NCBI GenBank assembly: GCA_022822865.1
Contig: JAJDYJ010000034.1
Location: 1-50,760 of the forward strand
DNA from: Pseudomonadales bacterium
GTDB taxonomy: Bacteria > Pseudomonadota > Gammaproteobacteria > Pseudomonadales > Pseudohongiellaceae
Direction: 5' to 3'
DNA: 50,760 nt
Shown here: one piece after another, positions 28,778 through 36,649 of the stretch
How positions within the stretch are numbered: position 1 is the stretch's first letter
How the letters are laid out: the number at the start of each line of letters is the position of its first letter
The notes under the pieces: generated by a model
The model's database searches: none
What the model saw: only the letters and a program-made list of their open reading frames with translations
Told to the model about the DNA's origin: nothing
Position numbers and translations under genes: made by a program

Positions 28778-29316
28778 ATAAATTCATCTTCTATGCGCCC
28801 ATCGCGGCCTTCCTGGCCCTGGCCTTCGTGCTCTGGCGGGGACTCTATCTCGATCCGACCGAGTTGCCTTCCGTGCTGATCGACAAACCAATGCCGGCGT
28901 TTGCAATGACTACGGTGGAAGGGGAACCGGTAGACAATTCCGATTTGCCCGGCCGGATTTTCCTGCTCAACGTCTGGGGCAGTTATTGCCTGCCCTGCCT
29001 GGTCGAGCATCCGACCCTGATGCGGCTGTCGGAAGAAGGGGAGTTTCCCGTGGTCGGCGTCAACTACCGCGACCGCCAGCCGCTGGCTCTCGACTGGCTT
29101 GACGTAAACGGCGACCCCTTCGAATACAGCATCCTCGATGAAGAAGGCCGATTCGGCATCGATCTCGGCGTTTACGGCGCTCCGGAGACCTTTCTGGTGG
29201 ATGGCGAGGGCGTGATCCGCTACCGCCATGTGGGCGTGCTGGAAGAGAACGTCTGGCGCGAGGTCTTCCTGCCCGCCATCGCCGAGTTGCGCGGCGCGCC
29301 GGCGCCCTCGCGTTAG
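28774..29316 (+). CDS. ccmG: Thiol:disulfide interchange protein CcmG (DsbE)
   Basis: This membrane-anchored thioredoxin (180 residues) reduces the apocytochrome CxxCH cysteines in the periplasm. A single N-terminal span is followed by the domain with LLNVWGSYCLPCLVEHP; the CLPC active site is kept but the usual preceding Trp is Tyr. GVNYRD and YGAPETFLVDGEG with the cis-proline loop complete the fold. ATG 28774 overlaps the ccmF stop by four bases. Confidence 0.93.
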   Translation: MNKFIFYAPIAAFLALAFVLWRGLYLDPTELPSVLIDKPMPAFAMTTVEGEPVDNSDLPGRIFLLNVWGSYCLPCLVEHPTLMRLSEEGEFPVVGVNYRDRQPLALDWLDVNGDPFEYSILDEEGRFGIDLGVYGAPETFLVDGEGVIRYRHVGVLEENVWREVFLPAIAELRGAPAPSR

Positions 29317-29347
29317 CCGCCGCAACGCTTCCCATCGGCCGTCTTTC

Positions 29348-29818
29348 ATGTCCCTGCTGCGCTACTTGCTGTGTCTTGCCTTTTTGCTGGCCGCGGCTCC
29401 CGTATCGGCCCAGGTCGACACCTTTGCGTTCGAGAACGACGAGCAACAGCAGCGATTCCGGCGCCTGTCGAACGAATTCCGCTGCCCCATGTGCCAGAAC
29501 GCCAATCTGACCGGCTCCACCGGCGGCGTCGCCGAAGACCTGCGCCGGGAGATTCATCGCATGATCCTGGCCGGCAATACGGACGCCGAAATCGAACAGT
29601 TCATGTACGAGCGCTATGGGGATTTCATCTTCTATCTTCCGCGCCTGCGGGCGGACACCGTGCTGCTCTGGTTCGGGCCGTTGCTGTTCCTGCTGCTCGG
29701 CGCTTACATCGGCTGGCGCATTTTTCGGCAGGCGAAGGGCAATCAGGAGGCTGTGTCGGGCTTGGAACTCGACCCGGCGGAACAGGAACGATTGCGGCGG
29801 CTGCTGAACGATGAATGA
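29348..29818 (+). CDS. ccmH: Cytochrome c maturation protein CcmH
   Basis: CcmH is the thiol-redox part of the heme ligation complex. The 156-residue protein has a signal peptide (LLCLAFLLAAAPVSAQ), the active-site motif RCPMCQNANL (about 45-54), the family helical segment REIHRMILAGNTDAEIEQFM with YGDFIFY, and a C-terminal span. The start is ATG 29348; the frame upstream overlaps ccmG. It overlaps ccmI by eight bases. Confidence 0.94.
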   Translation: MSLLRYLLCLAFLLAAAPVSAQVDTFAFENDEQQQRFRRLSNEFRCPMCQNANLTGSTGGVAEDLRREIHRMILAGNTDAEIEQFMYERYGDFIFYLPRLRADTVLLWFGPLLFLLLGAYIGWRIFRQAKGNQEAVSGLELDPAEQERLRRLLNDE

Positions 29819-31067
29819 GTTCACCGGCCTGTTCTGGCTCTTGAGCGGCGCGCTGGTTCTGCTTGCCGCGGCCTTTGTCGCCGTACCGCTCTGGCGCGCA
29901 TGGCGCGGCGCGGCGGACACCGGCGAGACCGGCCGCGCCGAGGCGAATATCGCGCTGTTTCGCGAGCGCAAACAGGAACTCGAAGCGAATTTTGCCGCCG
30001 GCGAGATCGACCGGGAAGAACTCGACGCCTTGCTGATCGAGTTACAGAAGAGTCTGTTGACAGATGTCGAATCCGCGGAACCGTCGGAGCAAGCTGCGGG
30101 TCTCGATTCCAGCGGTCGCGAGCCGTTTTCCTGGCGCTCGCCGGCATCGCTCGCGCCACTGGCGCTGGTGCTCGTGCTGCCCGCGGCCGCCTGGATTATG
30201 TACCAGCAATGGGGCCAACTTGAAGATGTCGAGTTGATGGATCAATTCCAGCGCACGGTGCAGAACGAGAACGATGTCGAAACCGCGCGCGAACTTGTGT
30301 TGAGCCTCGGACAGGTCGTGCAGGAAAATCCCGAGCGCCCCTGGGCCTGGTATTTTCTCGGCGAGAATTTCTCCACTCTCGGCATGTTCGACGTGGCCAA
30401 TTCCGCCTACCGGCAGGCTGCCGAACGGATGCGCGAGGACGAAGAAAAGGCGCTGGCGCTCGGCCGGGCCGTACTCACCGCCTACATCATGGAACAACTC
30501 CGGATCACGCCGGAGATACAGGATCTGATCGACAACACCCTCGAACTCAACCCCGACGAGCCCAATGTACTGCAATTGCTGGCTTCCGACGCCCGGGAAC
30601 GCGAGGACTACGACGCCGCCATCGGCTACTGGCGGCGGCTTTCCCAGTTGAATCCCGACTCGCAGACGGCGCGGGAGAACATCGCCGAGTTACAGCGCCT
30701 GCGTGCGGGAGACGCCAGCGACGGTCCGGCGGTCGAAGTCGCAGTGGCCGTTGCCGAAGACCTGCCGCTCGACCCGCAATTGCGCGTTTTCGTCTCCGCC
30801 CGCAACGCCCAGGTCGACGGCATGCCGCCGCTGGCTGTCGCCGACCTCACCGTGGCCGAGCTGCCGGCCCGTATCCGCCTCGACGACAGCCTGGCCGTGG
30901 GTCCGTTCAACCTCTCCTCGGCGGAATCGGTATACGTCAGCGCCCTGGTGTCGCAAGCCGGCACCGCCAATCGCGCCTCCGGCGACTATTTCGCCGAAAC
31001 CGAAGCCTTCCCTCTCGAAAACCCGCCCCAGCCGCTGGAACTGGTAATTTCCGAAATCGTCCCCTGA
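29811..31067 (+). CDS. ccmI: Cytochrome c biogenesis factor CcmI
   Basis: The 418-residue protein has two N-terminal membrane spans enclosing a leucine-rich cytoplasmic loop (ANIALFRERKQELEANFAAG), then a periplasmic TPR region (NPERPWAWYFLGENFSTLG, NPDEPNVLQLLASDA, DYDAAIGYWRRLSQLNPDS) and a C-terminal beta-rich domain. It captures apocytochromes for CcmFH. It ends the operon. Confidence 0.9.
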   Translation: MNEFTGLFWLLSGALVLLAAAFVAVPLWRAWRGAADTGETGRAEANIALFRERKQELEANFAAGEIDREELDALLIELQKSLLTDVESAEPSEQAAGLDSSGREPFSWRSPASLAPLALVLVLPAAAWIMYQQWGQLEDVELMDQFQRTVQNENDVETARELVLSLGQVVQENPERPWAWYFLGENFSTLGMFDVANSAYRQAAERMREDEEKALALGRAVLTAYIMEQLRITPEIQDLIDNTLELNPDEPNVLQLLASDAREREDYDAAIGYWRRLSQLNPDSQTARENIAELQRLRAGDASDGPAVEVAVAVAEDLPLDPQLRVFVSARNAQVDGMPPLAVADLTVAELPARIRLDDSLAVGPFNLSSAESVYVSALVSQAGTANRASGDYFAETEAFPLENPPQPLELVISEIVP

Positions 31068-31088
31068 GACAAGGATTTTCCATCGGCA

Positions 31089-31703
31089 ATGCAGGAATTC
31101 ATCACCATAGCCATAGCCCATTTGCTCGCGGTCGCATCGCCGGGGCCGGATTTCGCCATCGTACTCAAGCAAAGCGTGAACGGCGGGGTGCGGACCGGCT
31201 TGTGGACCAGCGCCGGAGTCGGCGCGGGGATTTTCCTGCATGTGACGTATTGCGTACTCGGAGTCGCCTTGTTGCTGTCCCGGGTGGACTGGCTGTTTAC
31301 CCTTGTGAAGCTGATCGCGGCGGCCTATCTCGCCTGGCTCGGCGTGCAGGCGCTCTGGCATGCCTGGCGCTCCGCCGACGTCGCGCACGCGGGCGCCGGA
31401 GCGGAACTCGCTCCCGTCCGGGCGATTTCCACCGGCTTTCTCACCAACGGCCTCAATCCCAAGGCGACCCTGTTCTTTCTCGCGCTATGGACCGTGGTCA
31501 TCAGCCCGGAGACGCCGGTGGGAATCCAGGCGCTCTATGGCGTTTATCTGGCGCTGGCCACCTTTGCCTGGTTCGCCATGTTGTCACGGCTGCTGGGCCA
31601 ACAGCGGGTGCGCGGCCTGCTGCTGCGCTCGGGCAAGTGGTTCGAGGCCGGCATGGGCGCCGTGCTGCTGTTTCTCGCCGCCCAGATCGCCGTTACCGCC
31701 TGA
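31089..31703 (+). CDS. LysE/RhtB-family amino acid exporter
   Basis: The 204-residue inner-membrane protein has six hydrophobic segments and the family opening HLLAVASPGPDFAIVLKQSV, then GLWTSAGVGAGIFLH, AYLAWLGVQALWHAW and GFLTNGLNPKATLFFLA. The family exports amino acids such as threonine or homoserine; the substrate is unknown. It starts 21 bases after ccmI and may be read through from it. It converges on the lipoprotein gene. Confidence 0.9.
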   Translation: MQEFITIAIAHLLAVASPGPDFAIVLKQSVNGGVRTGLWTSAGVGAGIFLHVTYCVLGVALLLSRVDWLFTLVKLIAAAYLAWLGVQALWHAWRSADVAHAGAGAELAPVRAISTGFLTNGLNPKATLFFLALWTVVISPETPVGIQALYGVYLALATFAWFAMLSRLLGQQRVRGLLLRSGKWFEAGMGAVLLFLAAQIAVTA

Positions 31704-31704
31704 A

Positions 31705-32079
31705 TCAGTTGAGTACCCGATAGCCGCGGCCGGACAGACAGTTGCCGATCACTCGCTGGCGCTCATCCAATGCTCGTCCGACTCCCTTGACCGAACCGGC
31801 CACCGCGCCGAGCCCCGCCACGCGTTTGGCCGTATCGGAATTGCCTACCGATGCGCCCGCAACGGCGGCGGCGGCCGCTCCCGTAGTGGCGGCAATCGCA
31901 ACTTGCCGGCCGACATTGACCTGGTTGGCGTAATCGCGGCATTGCATCAGGTCGGCGTGATACATGGCGTAATTGACGCCCTGCATGTCCACCACAGGCT
32001 CGGCGCCGATGAATTCCTCGACCGAGCCGCAAGCCGCGGCCGTGAACGCAATCAGGATTGCAAAGGACAGATTTCGCAT
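31705..32079 (-). CDS. Putative lipoprotein with glycine-zipper segment
   Basis: The 124-residue product has a short lipoprotein-type signal (AILIAFTAAAC, Cys about 17), so it is probably lipid-anchored. The middle, AIAATTGAAAAAVAGASVG, is a glycine/alanine zipper-like hydrophobic stretch. NYAMYHADLMQCRDYANQV and VIGNCLSGRGYRVLN hold two more cysteines that could form a disulfide. ATG 32079 is preceded by GGGGGAAC. The function is unknown; similar small lipoproteins occur widely in proteobacteria. Confidence 0.75.
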   Translation of the reverse strand: MRNLSFAILIAFTAAACGSVEEFIGAEPVVDMQGVNYAMYHADLMQCRDYANQVNVGRQVAIAATTGAAAAAVAGASVGNSDTAKRVAGLGAVAGSVKGVGRALDERQRVIGNCLSGRGYRVLN

Positions 32080-32193
32080 TTTCGTTCCCCCGTTACGCAC
32101 CGTGGTGCGATATGAATTTGACTGATATTGAAAAGCAGGCAGTCTGAACGAAAACTGAACTTCCCCGCGATTTCCGCTGCATCTCCATCCCTG

Positions 32194-32222
32194 CTGACAC
32201 CCGCGGGAGTCACCTGTACAAT
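32194..32222 (+). promoter_or_regulatory. Sigma-70 promoter for the secreted protein at 32297
   Basis: CTGACA (32194-32199) and TACAAT (32217-32222) are exactly 17 bases apart, each five of six to consensus. Transcription would begin near 32229, about 68 bases before the ATG. Confidence 0.65.
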
Positions 32223-32296
32223 AATCCGGTTGTACAAAATTTTCGCTTGCGATTCCCGGCAGGATCGCATGGCAAAATCGTTACAGGGGATCTGAA

Positions 32297-33346
32297 ATGA
32301 GCAACATCAAACAGCTTACGGCTATTCCGGCCCTGATCGGACTTTCGCTCGCCGCCGCCACGGCGCTGGCCCAGGACGCGGGCAGGCCCGATCTCGAAGG
32401 CGTCTGGACCAATGCCTCGCGTACTCCGCTTTCGCGGCCGCAGGGAATCGACCGGCTTGTCGTCTCCGCCGAGGAAGCCAGCCGGATCGTCGCCGAAATG
32501 GCTATCGCCGGGATTTCCGCGGAGAATGTCGAGGCCGGCCCGGCTATCGATCCGGAAACCGGAGCGCCGCCGGCGGGCGCCCAGGATTTCGGCCTGCGCG
32601 GCTACAACCTGTTCTGGGTGGATCCCGGCTCGACCCTGGCCTATGTCAAGGGCGAGTTCCGCACCTCGCTGGTCGTCGATCCCCCCAGCGGGCGCATACC
32701 CCGGCTCGAAGTTCCCCTCGTCGATCTGGGCCAGAACAACTACGGCTACCGCTATCTGACCGGCATCGGCGACGCCAGCGGGCCGGAAGCGATTCCCATA
32801 TCCGAGCGCTGCCTGATCGGCTTCGGCAATACCGCGGGCCCCGGCATGATGGGCACCTTGTACAACAGCAGCTACCAGTTCGTGCAGACCGACGACTATG
32901 TCGTGATCTCGGTGGAAATGGCGCACGACGCCCGCATCGTGCCGATCTTCGACTCGGCGGAAGAGGCGCGGAGCAATCTGCGTCCGGCATCGCACAAGCC
33001 CTGGTTCGGCGATTCCCGCGGCTGGTACGAAGACGACGCCCTGGTCATCGAGACCGTCAACATCAACGATTTGCAGATAAGCGAAAGCTCGGTGCCGATC
33101 TCGAGCGACGGCCGCATCGTCGAGCGCTTCACGCGCTATTCCGATACCGAGATCGTATACACCTTCACTGTCGAGGACGACAATCTCTACAGCCAACCCT
33201 GGACCGCCGAATTGAGCTATCACGCCATGGAGGGAAATCTGTACGAGTACGCCTGCCACGAAGGCAATTACTCGATGGCGGGCATCCTGGCCGGCGCCCG
33301 CATACAGGAAGTGGAGGCCGAGCTGGGCACGGGCTCGGAAGAGTAA
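32297..33346 (+). CDS. Secreted protein of unknown function (PDLEGVW family)
   Basis: The 349-residue product has a signal peptide (LIGLSLAAATALAQ) and a mature start RPDLEGVWTNASRTPLSRP. Further marks are VVDPPSGRIPRL, ISERCLIGF, YNSSYQFVQTDDYVVISVEMAHDARIV and the ending YEYACHEGNYSMAGILAG. The same marks in the same order occur in the protein at 37612, so the two are diverged paralogues. Proteins with a PDLxGxW opening are common in marine gammaproteobacteria and Acidobacteria, but I know no proven function. AGGGG precedes the ATG. Confidence 0.8.
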   Translation: MSNIKQLTAIPALIGLSLAAATALAQDAGRPDLEGVWTNASRTPLSRPQGIDRLVVSAEEASRIVAEMAIAGISAENVEAGPAIDPETGAPPAGAQDFGLRGYNLFWVDPGSTLAYVKGEFRTSLVVDPPSGRIPRLEVPLVDLGQNNYGYRYLTGIGDASGPEAIPISERCLIGFGNTAGPGMMGTLYNSSYQFVQTDDYVVISVEMAHDARIVPIFDSAEEARSNLRPASHKPWFGDSRGWYEDDALVIETVNINDLQISESSVPISSDGRIVERFTRYSDTEIVYTFTVEDDNLYSQPWTAELSYHAMEGNLYEYACHEGNYSMAGILAGARIQEVEAELGTGSEE

Positions 33347-33365
33347 GGACAGGCAAAGAGGCCTC

Positions 33366-34376
33366 ATGACCGCGGTTAAGCAACAGACCAACGGCCTGAT
33401 CGACAAGTTCGGCCGGCGAGTGGACTATATCCGCCTGTCGGTGACGGACCGCTGTGATTTTCGCTGCGTCTATTGCATGACCGAGGAAATGCAGTTCGTG
33501 CCGCGCAGGCAGGTGCTGACGCTGGAAGAGTTGTACACCGTCGCCCGCGCCTTTACCGAACTCGGCGTCAGCCGCATCCGCCTCACCGGCGGCGAGCCCA
33601 TGGTGCGCTCGAACGTCATGCACCTGATCGAACGCCTTGGCAAATTGCCCGGGCTCGATGAACTGCTGCTCACCACCAACGGCAATCAGCTCGACAAGTA
33701 TTCAGAACCGCTGAAGTCCGCAGGCGTGAATCGCATCAATATCAGCCTGGACAGCCTGGACGCGGAGAAATTCCGGCGCATCTCGAGAACAGGCAAGCTC
33801 GAACGCGTCCTGGCCGGAATCGACGCCGCCATCGCCGCGGGATTCGACCGCCTGCGCATCAATTCGGTCATCATGCGCGGCTACAACGACGACGAGGTGC
33901 TGCCGCTGGTGGAATACGCCCTCGACCGCGCCCTCGATATCGCCTTCATCGAGGAAATGCCGCTCGGCGAGGCTTCCGATCACGATCGCGAAAAGACGAC
34001 CTGCAGCAACGACTGGGTCCGCGAACGGATCGAGAGCCGCTATACGCTGCTCGACAGCGCGGTCAAGACCGCCGGGCCTTCGCGTTACGTCCAGGTGGTC
34101 GGCAGCAATTCGCGGATCGGCTTCATCTCGCCGGTTACGCATAACTTCTGCGCCGATTGCAACCGGGTCCGGATCACCGTGGAAGGACGCCTGCTGCTTT
34201 GCCTCGGCAACGAACATTCGATGGATCTGCGCGCGATATTGCGCGACCGCGAGAAGGATTTCGACGATCTGAAGACCGCCATCGTCGCGGCCATGGACCT
34301 CAAGCCGGAGCGGCATTACTTCTACGATAAGGAACATGCCCAGCCGGTTCGACTGATGAACATGACCGGCGGATAG
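33366..34376 (+). CDS. moaA: GTP 3',8-cyclase MoaA
   Basis: MoaA is the radical SAM enzyme that rearranges GTP in the first step of molybdopterin synthesis. The 336-residue protein has the SAM cluster CDFRCVYC (about 30-37), LTGGEPMVR, the C-terminal second cluster in FCADCNRVRIT followed by LLLCLG, and the functional double glycine at the very end (NMTGG). It starts 19 bases after the secreted protein gene and precedes moaB by five bases. Confidence 0.95.
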   Translation: MTAVKQQTNGLIDKFGRRVDYIRLSVTDRCDFRCVYCMTEEMQFVPRRQVLTLEELYTVARAFTELGVSRIRLTGGEPMVRSNVMHLIERLGKLPGLDELLLTTNGNQLDKYSEPLKSAGVNRINISLDSLDAEKFRRISRTGKLERVLAGIDAAIAAGFDRLRINSVIMRGYNDDEVLPLVEYALDRALDIAFIEEMPLGEASDHDREKTTCSNDWVRERIESRYTLLDSAVKTAGPSRYVQVVGSNSRIGFISPVTHNFCADCNRVRITVEGRLLLCLGNEHSMDLRAILRDREKDFDDLKTAIVAAMDLKPERHYFYDKEHAQPVRLMNMTGG

Positions 34377-34381
34377 GCCGC

Positions 34382-34876
34382 ATGGCTGCGGAAACTTCTC
34401 TCAATCTTGCCGTCGTCACCGTTTCCGATACCCGTACCGCGGAAACCGATACTTCCGGCGCGCTGCTCGCGGAGAAATTGCAGGCGGAAGGCCACAGGCT
34501 GCATTCGCGGAACATCGTCAAGGACGATGTCTATCAATTGCGCGCGCTGGTCTCGAAACTGATCGCCGATCCCGAAGTGCAGGGCATTCTGACCACGGGA
34601 GGCACCGGATTTACCGCCCGGGACAATACGCGCAACGCGATCACGCCGCTGTTCGATGTCGAAATCGAAGGCTTCGGCGAATTGTTCAGGCAGATTTCGT
34701 TTACCGAAATCGGCAGTTCCACGGTGCAGTCGAGGGCCTTCGGCGGACTAGCCAACGGCACCGCCATCTTCTGTCTTCCCGGTTCGACCGGCGCCTGCCG
34801 CACCGGATGGGACCACATCATCCGCGAACAACTCGACAGCGGCCACAAACCCTGCAATTTCGCGGAAAGAATTTAG
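34382..34876 (+). CDS. moaB: Molybdenum cofactor biosynthesis protein MoaB
   Basis: The 164-residue protein belongs to the MoaB/MogA family that adenylates molybdopterin. VVTVSDTRTAETDTSG near the start and TTGGTGFTARDNT in the middle are the nucleotide-binding stretches, followed by FGELFRQISF and the LPGSTGACRTGWD loop. It is coupled closely to moaA. No moaC, moaD or moaE lies in the window. Confidence 0.94.
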   Translation: MAAETSLNLAVVTVSDTRTAETDTSGALLAEKLQAEGHRLHSRNIVKDDVYQLRALVSKLIADPEVQGILTTGGTGFTARDNTRNAITPLFDVEIEGFGELFRQISFTEIGSSTVQSRAFGGLANGTAIFCLPGSTGACRTGWDHIIREQLDSGHKPCNFAERI

Positions 34877-34878
34877 GC

Positions 34879-34908
34879 AAAAAAAAGCCGGGCCGCGATT
34901 GGCCCGGC
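34879..34908 (-). terminator. Strong intrinsic terminator on the leftward strand
   Basis: An 8-bp perfect GC stem (GCCGGGCC/GGCCCGGC, 34887-34908) with a six-base loop is followed, reading leftward, by eight T residues. It would stop transcription of the small gene at 34954 from entering moaB in antisense. Read rightward it lacks a T-run. Confidence 0.75.
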
Positions 34909-34916
34909 AAACGGAC

Positions 34917-34943
34917 AAAAGAAGGGCTTGGGGAAAGCCCTTC
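34917..34943 (-). terminator. Intrinsic terminator immediately after the 37-residue gene
   Basis: GAAGGGCTT (34921-34929) pairs exactly with AAGCCCTTC (34935-34943) around a five-base loop. Reading leftward, TTTT follows. It starts 11 bases past the stop codon of the small gene, which supports that gene being transcribed. Confidence 0.7.
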
Positions 34944-34953
34944 AAGAGGAGAA

Positions 34954-35067
34954 TCAAACCGTCGCAAATACGATCAGCGCTGGAACGGCCAGGGCGGCCG
35001 CGACTAGCGCCAAACTGACAACGGTAGCCTCCAAAACCGGCAAATACTTGATCATTACGTTGCGCAT
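34954..35067 (-). CDS. 37-residue hydrophobic membrane peptide
   Basis: The peptide begins MRNVMIKYLPVLEATV and continues as one long hydrophobic helix (about 10-36) ending LIVFATV, with only a few charges at its N-terminus. AAAGGAGA stands six bases ahead of the ATG, one of the best ribosome sites in the window. Two terminators follow the stop. Upstream lies a set of GTAACAC boxes. The control signals on both sides make a real gene likely despite its size. I do not recognise the family; it could be a small regulatory membrane protein or a toxin-like peptide. Confidence 0.65.
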   Translation of the reverse strand: MRNVMIKYLPVLEATVVSLALVAAALAVPALIVFATV

Positions 35068-35104
35068 CTCACTTCTCCTTTATCGATCCCCCGAAAAATG
35101 TGTC

Positions 35105-35178
35105 GTGTTACATAAAACGTTGCGGATAGTAACACATTACTGCGAATAAGTAACACTTGCTGCTCTATTTGGTAACAC
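35105..35178. promoter_or_regulatory. Phased GTAACAC box array between the small gene and xthA
   Basis: GTAACAC occurs at 35129, 35150 and 35172 (21 and 22 bases apart) and its inverse GTGTTAC at 35105. The outermost inverted pair frames a 17-base spacer. Spacing by about two helical turns places the boxes on one face of the DNA. They overlap possible promoters in both directions: TTACTT-N16-TACTAT leftward and TTGGTA-N17-AATAGT rightward. They may be operators for an unidentified regulator. Confidence 0.5.
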
Positions 35179-35197
35179 TTTGTTGAATTTCAATAGT
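35169..35197 (+). promoter_or_regulatory. Candidate promoter for xthA
   Basis: TTGGTA (35169-35174) and AATAGT (35192-35197) are 17 bases apart, each four of six to consensus. The -35 overlaps the last GTAACAC box, so a bound regulator could block it. Confidence 0.35.
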
Positions 35198-35225
35198 GAA
35201 TCGTGAAAAAAATCAGGGAAATCCG

Positions 35226-36038
35226 ATGCGAATCATGACTTTCAATTGCAACGGCGTGCGCGCCGCGGAAAGAAAGGGTTTCTTTACCTGGCTGGAAGGC
35301 CGGGACGTGGACCTGGTCTGCCTGCAGGAAACCAAGGCCCAGGAAGAGCAACTGCTCGATCTCGAACGCAAGGCCGGCAAGCCCGTTTTTCACCCGGAAG
35401 GCTTCCATTGCTATTACTTCGACGCCGTGAAGAAAGGCTATTCGGGCACAGCGGTGTATTCCCGCAAGCAGCCTCAAGTTGTGCAACGCGGCTTCGGTTT
35501 CGAGATGGCCGAGACCGAGGGCCGTTATCTGCAAGTCGATTTCGACGGCCTTAGCGTGATTTCGCTATACCTGCCTTCGGGCTCGGCGGGGGAGGAGCGG
35601 CAGCAACGCAAGTTCGCCTTCATGGACGCATTCATGGCGCACATGCGCGAACTGCGCGACCATGACCGCGAATACGTCATCTGCGGCGACTGGAACATCT
35701 GCCACAAGCAGATCGATCTGAAGAACTGGCGCTCGAACCAGAAGAACTCGGGTTTTCTGCCCGAAGAGCGCGCCTGGCTCGACACCTTGTACGACGAAGT
35801 CGGTTACGTGGACGCCTTTCGCCTGGTGAACCGGGAAGCCGAACAATACACCTGGTGGTCCCAGCGGGGCGCCGCCCGGGCGAAGAACGTCGGCTGGCGG
35901 CTGGACCTGCACGTGATTACGCCGGGTCTGGCGGAAACGGTAAAATCGGCCGAAATCGTCGACGGCATCGATGAGCCGGGCGAGAATTTCTCGGACCATG
36001 CGCCGTTGACGCTGGATTACGATCTGCAGATCAACTGA
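35226..36038 (+). CDS. xthA: Exodeoxyribonuclease III
   Basis: This Mg-dependent AP endonuclease and 3'-5' exonuclease has 270 residues. The catalytic residues are in place: Asn in FNCNGVR, Glu in LQETKAQ, Asp and Asn in CGDWNICHKQ, Asp in GWRLDLHV, and the Asp-His pair in FSDHAPL. Overall wording also resembles Crc of Pseudomonas, but Crc has lost several of these residues. ATG 35226 is chosen because AGGGA lies six bases upstream; a GTG at 35196 has no ribosome site. Confidence 0.93.
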   Translation: MRIMTFNCNGVRAAERKGFFTWLEGRDVDLVCLQETKAQEEQLLDLERKAGKPVFHPEGFHCYYFDAVKKGYSGTAVYSRKQPQVVQRGFGFEMAETEGRYLQVDFDGLSVISLYLPSGSAGEERQQRKFAFMDAFMAHMRELRDHDREYVICGDWNICHKQIDLKNWRSNQKNSGFLPEERAWLDTLYDEVGYVDAFRLVNREAEQYTWWSQRGAARAKNVGWRLDLHVITPGLAETVKSAEIVDGIDEPGENFSDHAPLTLDYDLQIN

Positions 36039-36049
36039 AGGAGGCCGCC

Positions 36050-36649
36050 ATGTGGAAGAAAGTGAAACTGTTCGCTCCCGGCCTGACTCTGCTTCTCGCC
36101 GGATTCGCCCTGCCGGCCCAGGCGCAGGGCCTGTTTGCGGTCATCGACACGAGCAAGGGGGTGATGCGCGTGGAACTGAATTACCGCGCCGCTCCGACCA
36201 CGGTGGCCAATTTCGCCAATCTGGCAATGCGCGGATTCTATGACGGCCTGACCTTTCATCGCGTCGAGCGCAATTTCATGGCCCAGGGGGGCGACCCGCT
36301 CGGAACGGGCATGGGCGGCCCCGGTTATCGCTTCGCCGGCGAGTTGATCCTCAAGCACAACCAGCCCGGCATAATCTCGATGGCGAATTCGGGTCCGGGC
36401 ACCGACGGCAGCCAGTTCTTCCTTACGCACCTGGCCACGCCGCATCTCGACGGCCTGCATTCTGTTTTCGGGCGGGTGGTGGAAGGCGGGCAGATCGTAC
36501 GGCAGATCGAAAGGCGGGACCTGATCAATTCGATCACCATCGAAGGCGATCCGGCGCCGGTTTTCAGCCGCCGCCGCGCGCAACTCGATGAATGGAACGC
36601 AATCCTGGACCGGGAATTCCCCGATCTCGGTCCCGCGCCGGAATTCTAG
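36050..36649 (+). CDS. Periplasmic cyclophilin-type peptidyl-prolyl isomerase
   Basis: The 199-residue protein has a cleavable signal (LTLLLAGFALPAQAQG) and a compact cyclophilin domain. FHRVERNFMAQGGDP (catalytic Arg), GIISMANSGPGTDGSQFF and HLDGLHSVFGRVVEG are typical. A C-terminal extension of about 30 residues is rich in Arg and Glu. AAGGAGG precedes the ATG. It follows xthA by 11 bases and its stop overlaps the stop of yciB on the other strand. It is shorter and more canonical than the cyclophilin at 2678. Confidence 0.92.
   Translation: MWKKVKLFAPGLTLLLAGFALPAQAQGLFAVIDTSKGVMRVELNYRAAPTTVANFANLAMRGFYDGLTFHRVERNFMAQGGDPLGTGMGGPGYRFAGELILKHNQPGIISMANSGPGTDGSQFFLTHLATPHLDGLHSVFGRVVEGGQIVRQIERRDLINSITIEGDPAPVFSRRRAQLDEWNAILDREFPDLGPAPEF

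Noticed and set aside
32052..32270. Leftward 72-codon frame upstream of the lipoprotein gene
   Set aside because: It overlaps the lipoprotein start and the rightward promoter at 32194-32222 and has no coding character.
35226..36038. Crc catabolite-repression regulator
   Set aside because: The sequence resembles Crc in several places, but all nuclease catalytic residues are present, so ExoIII is the better call.
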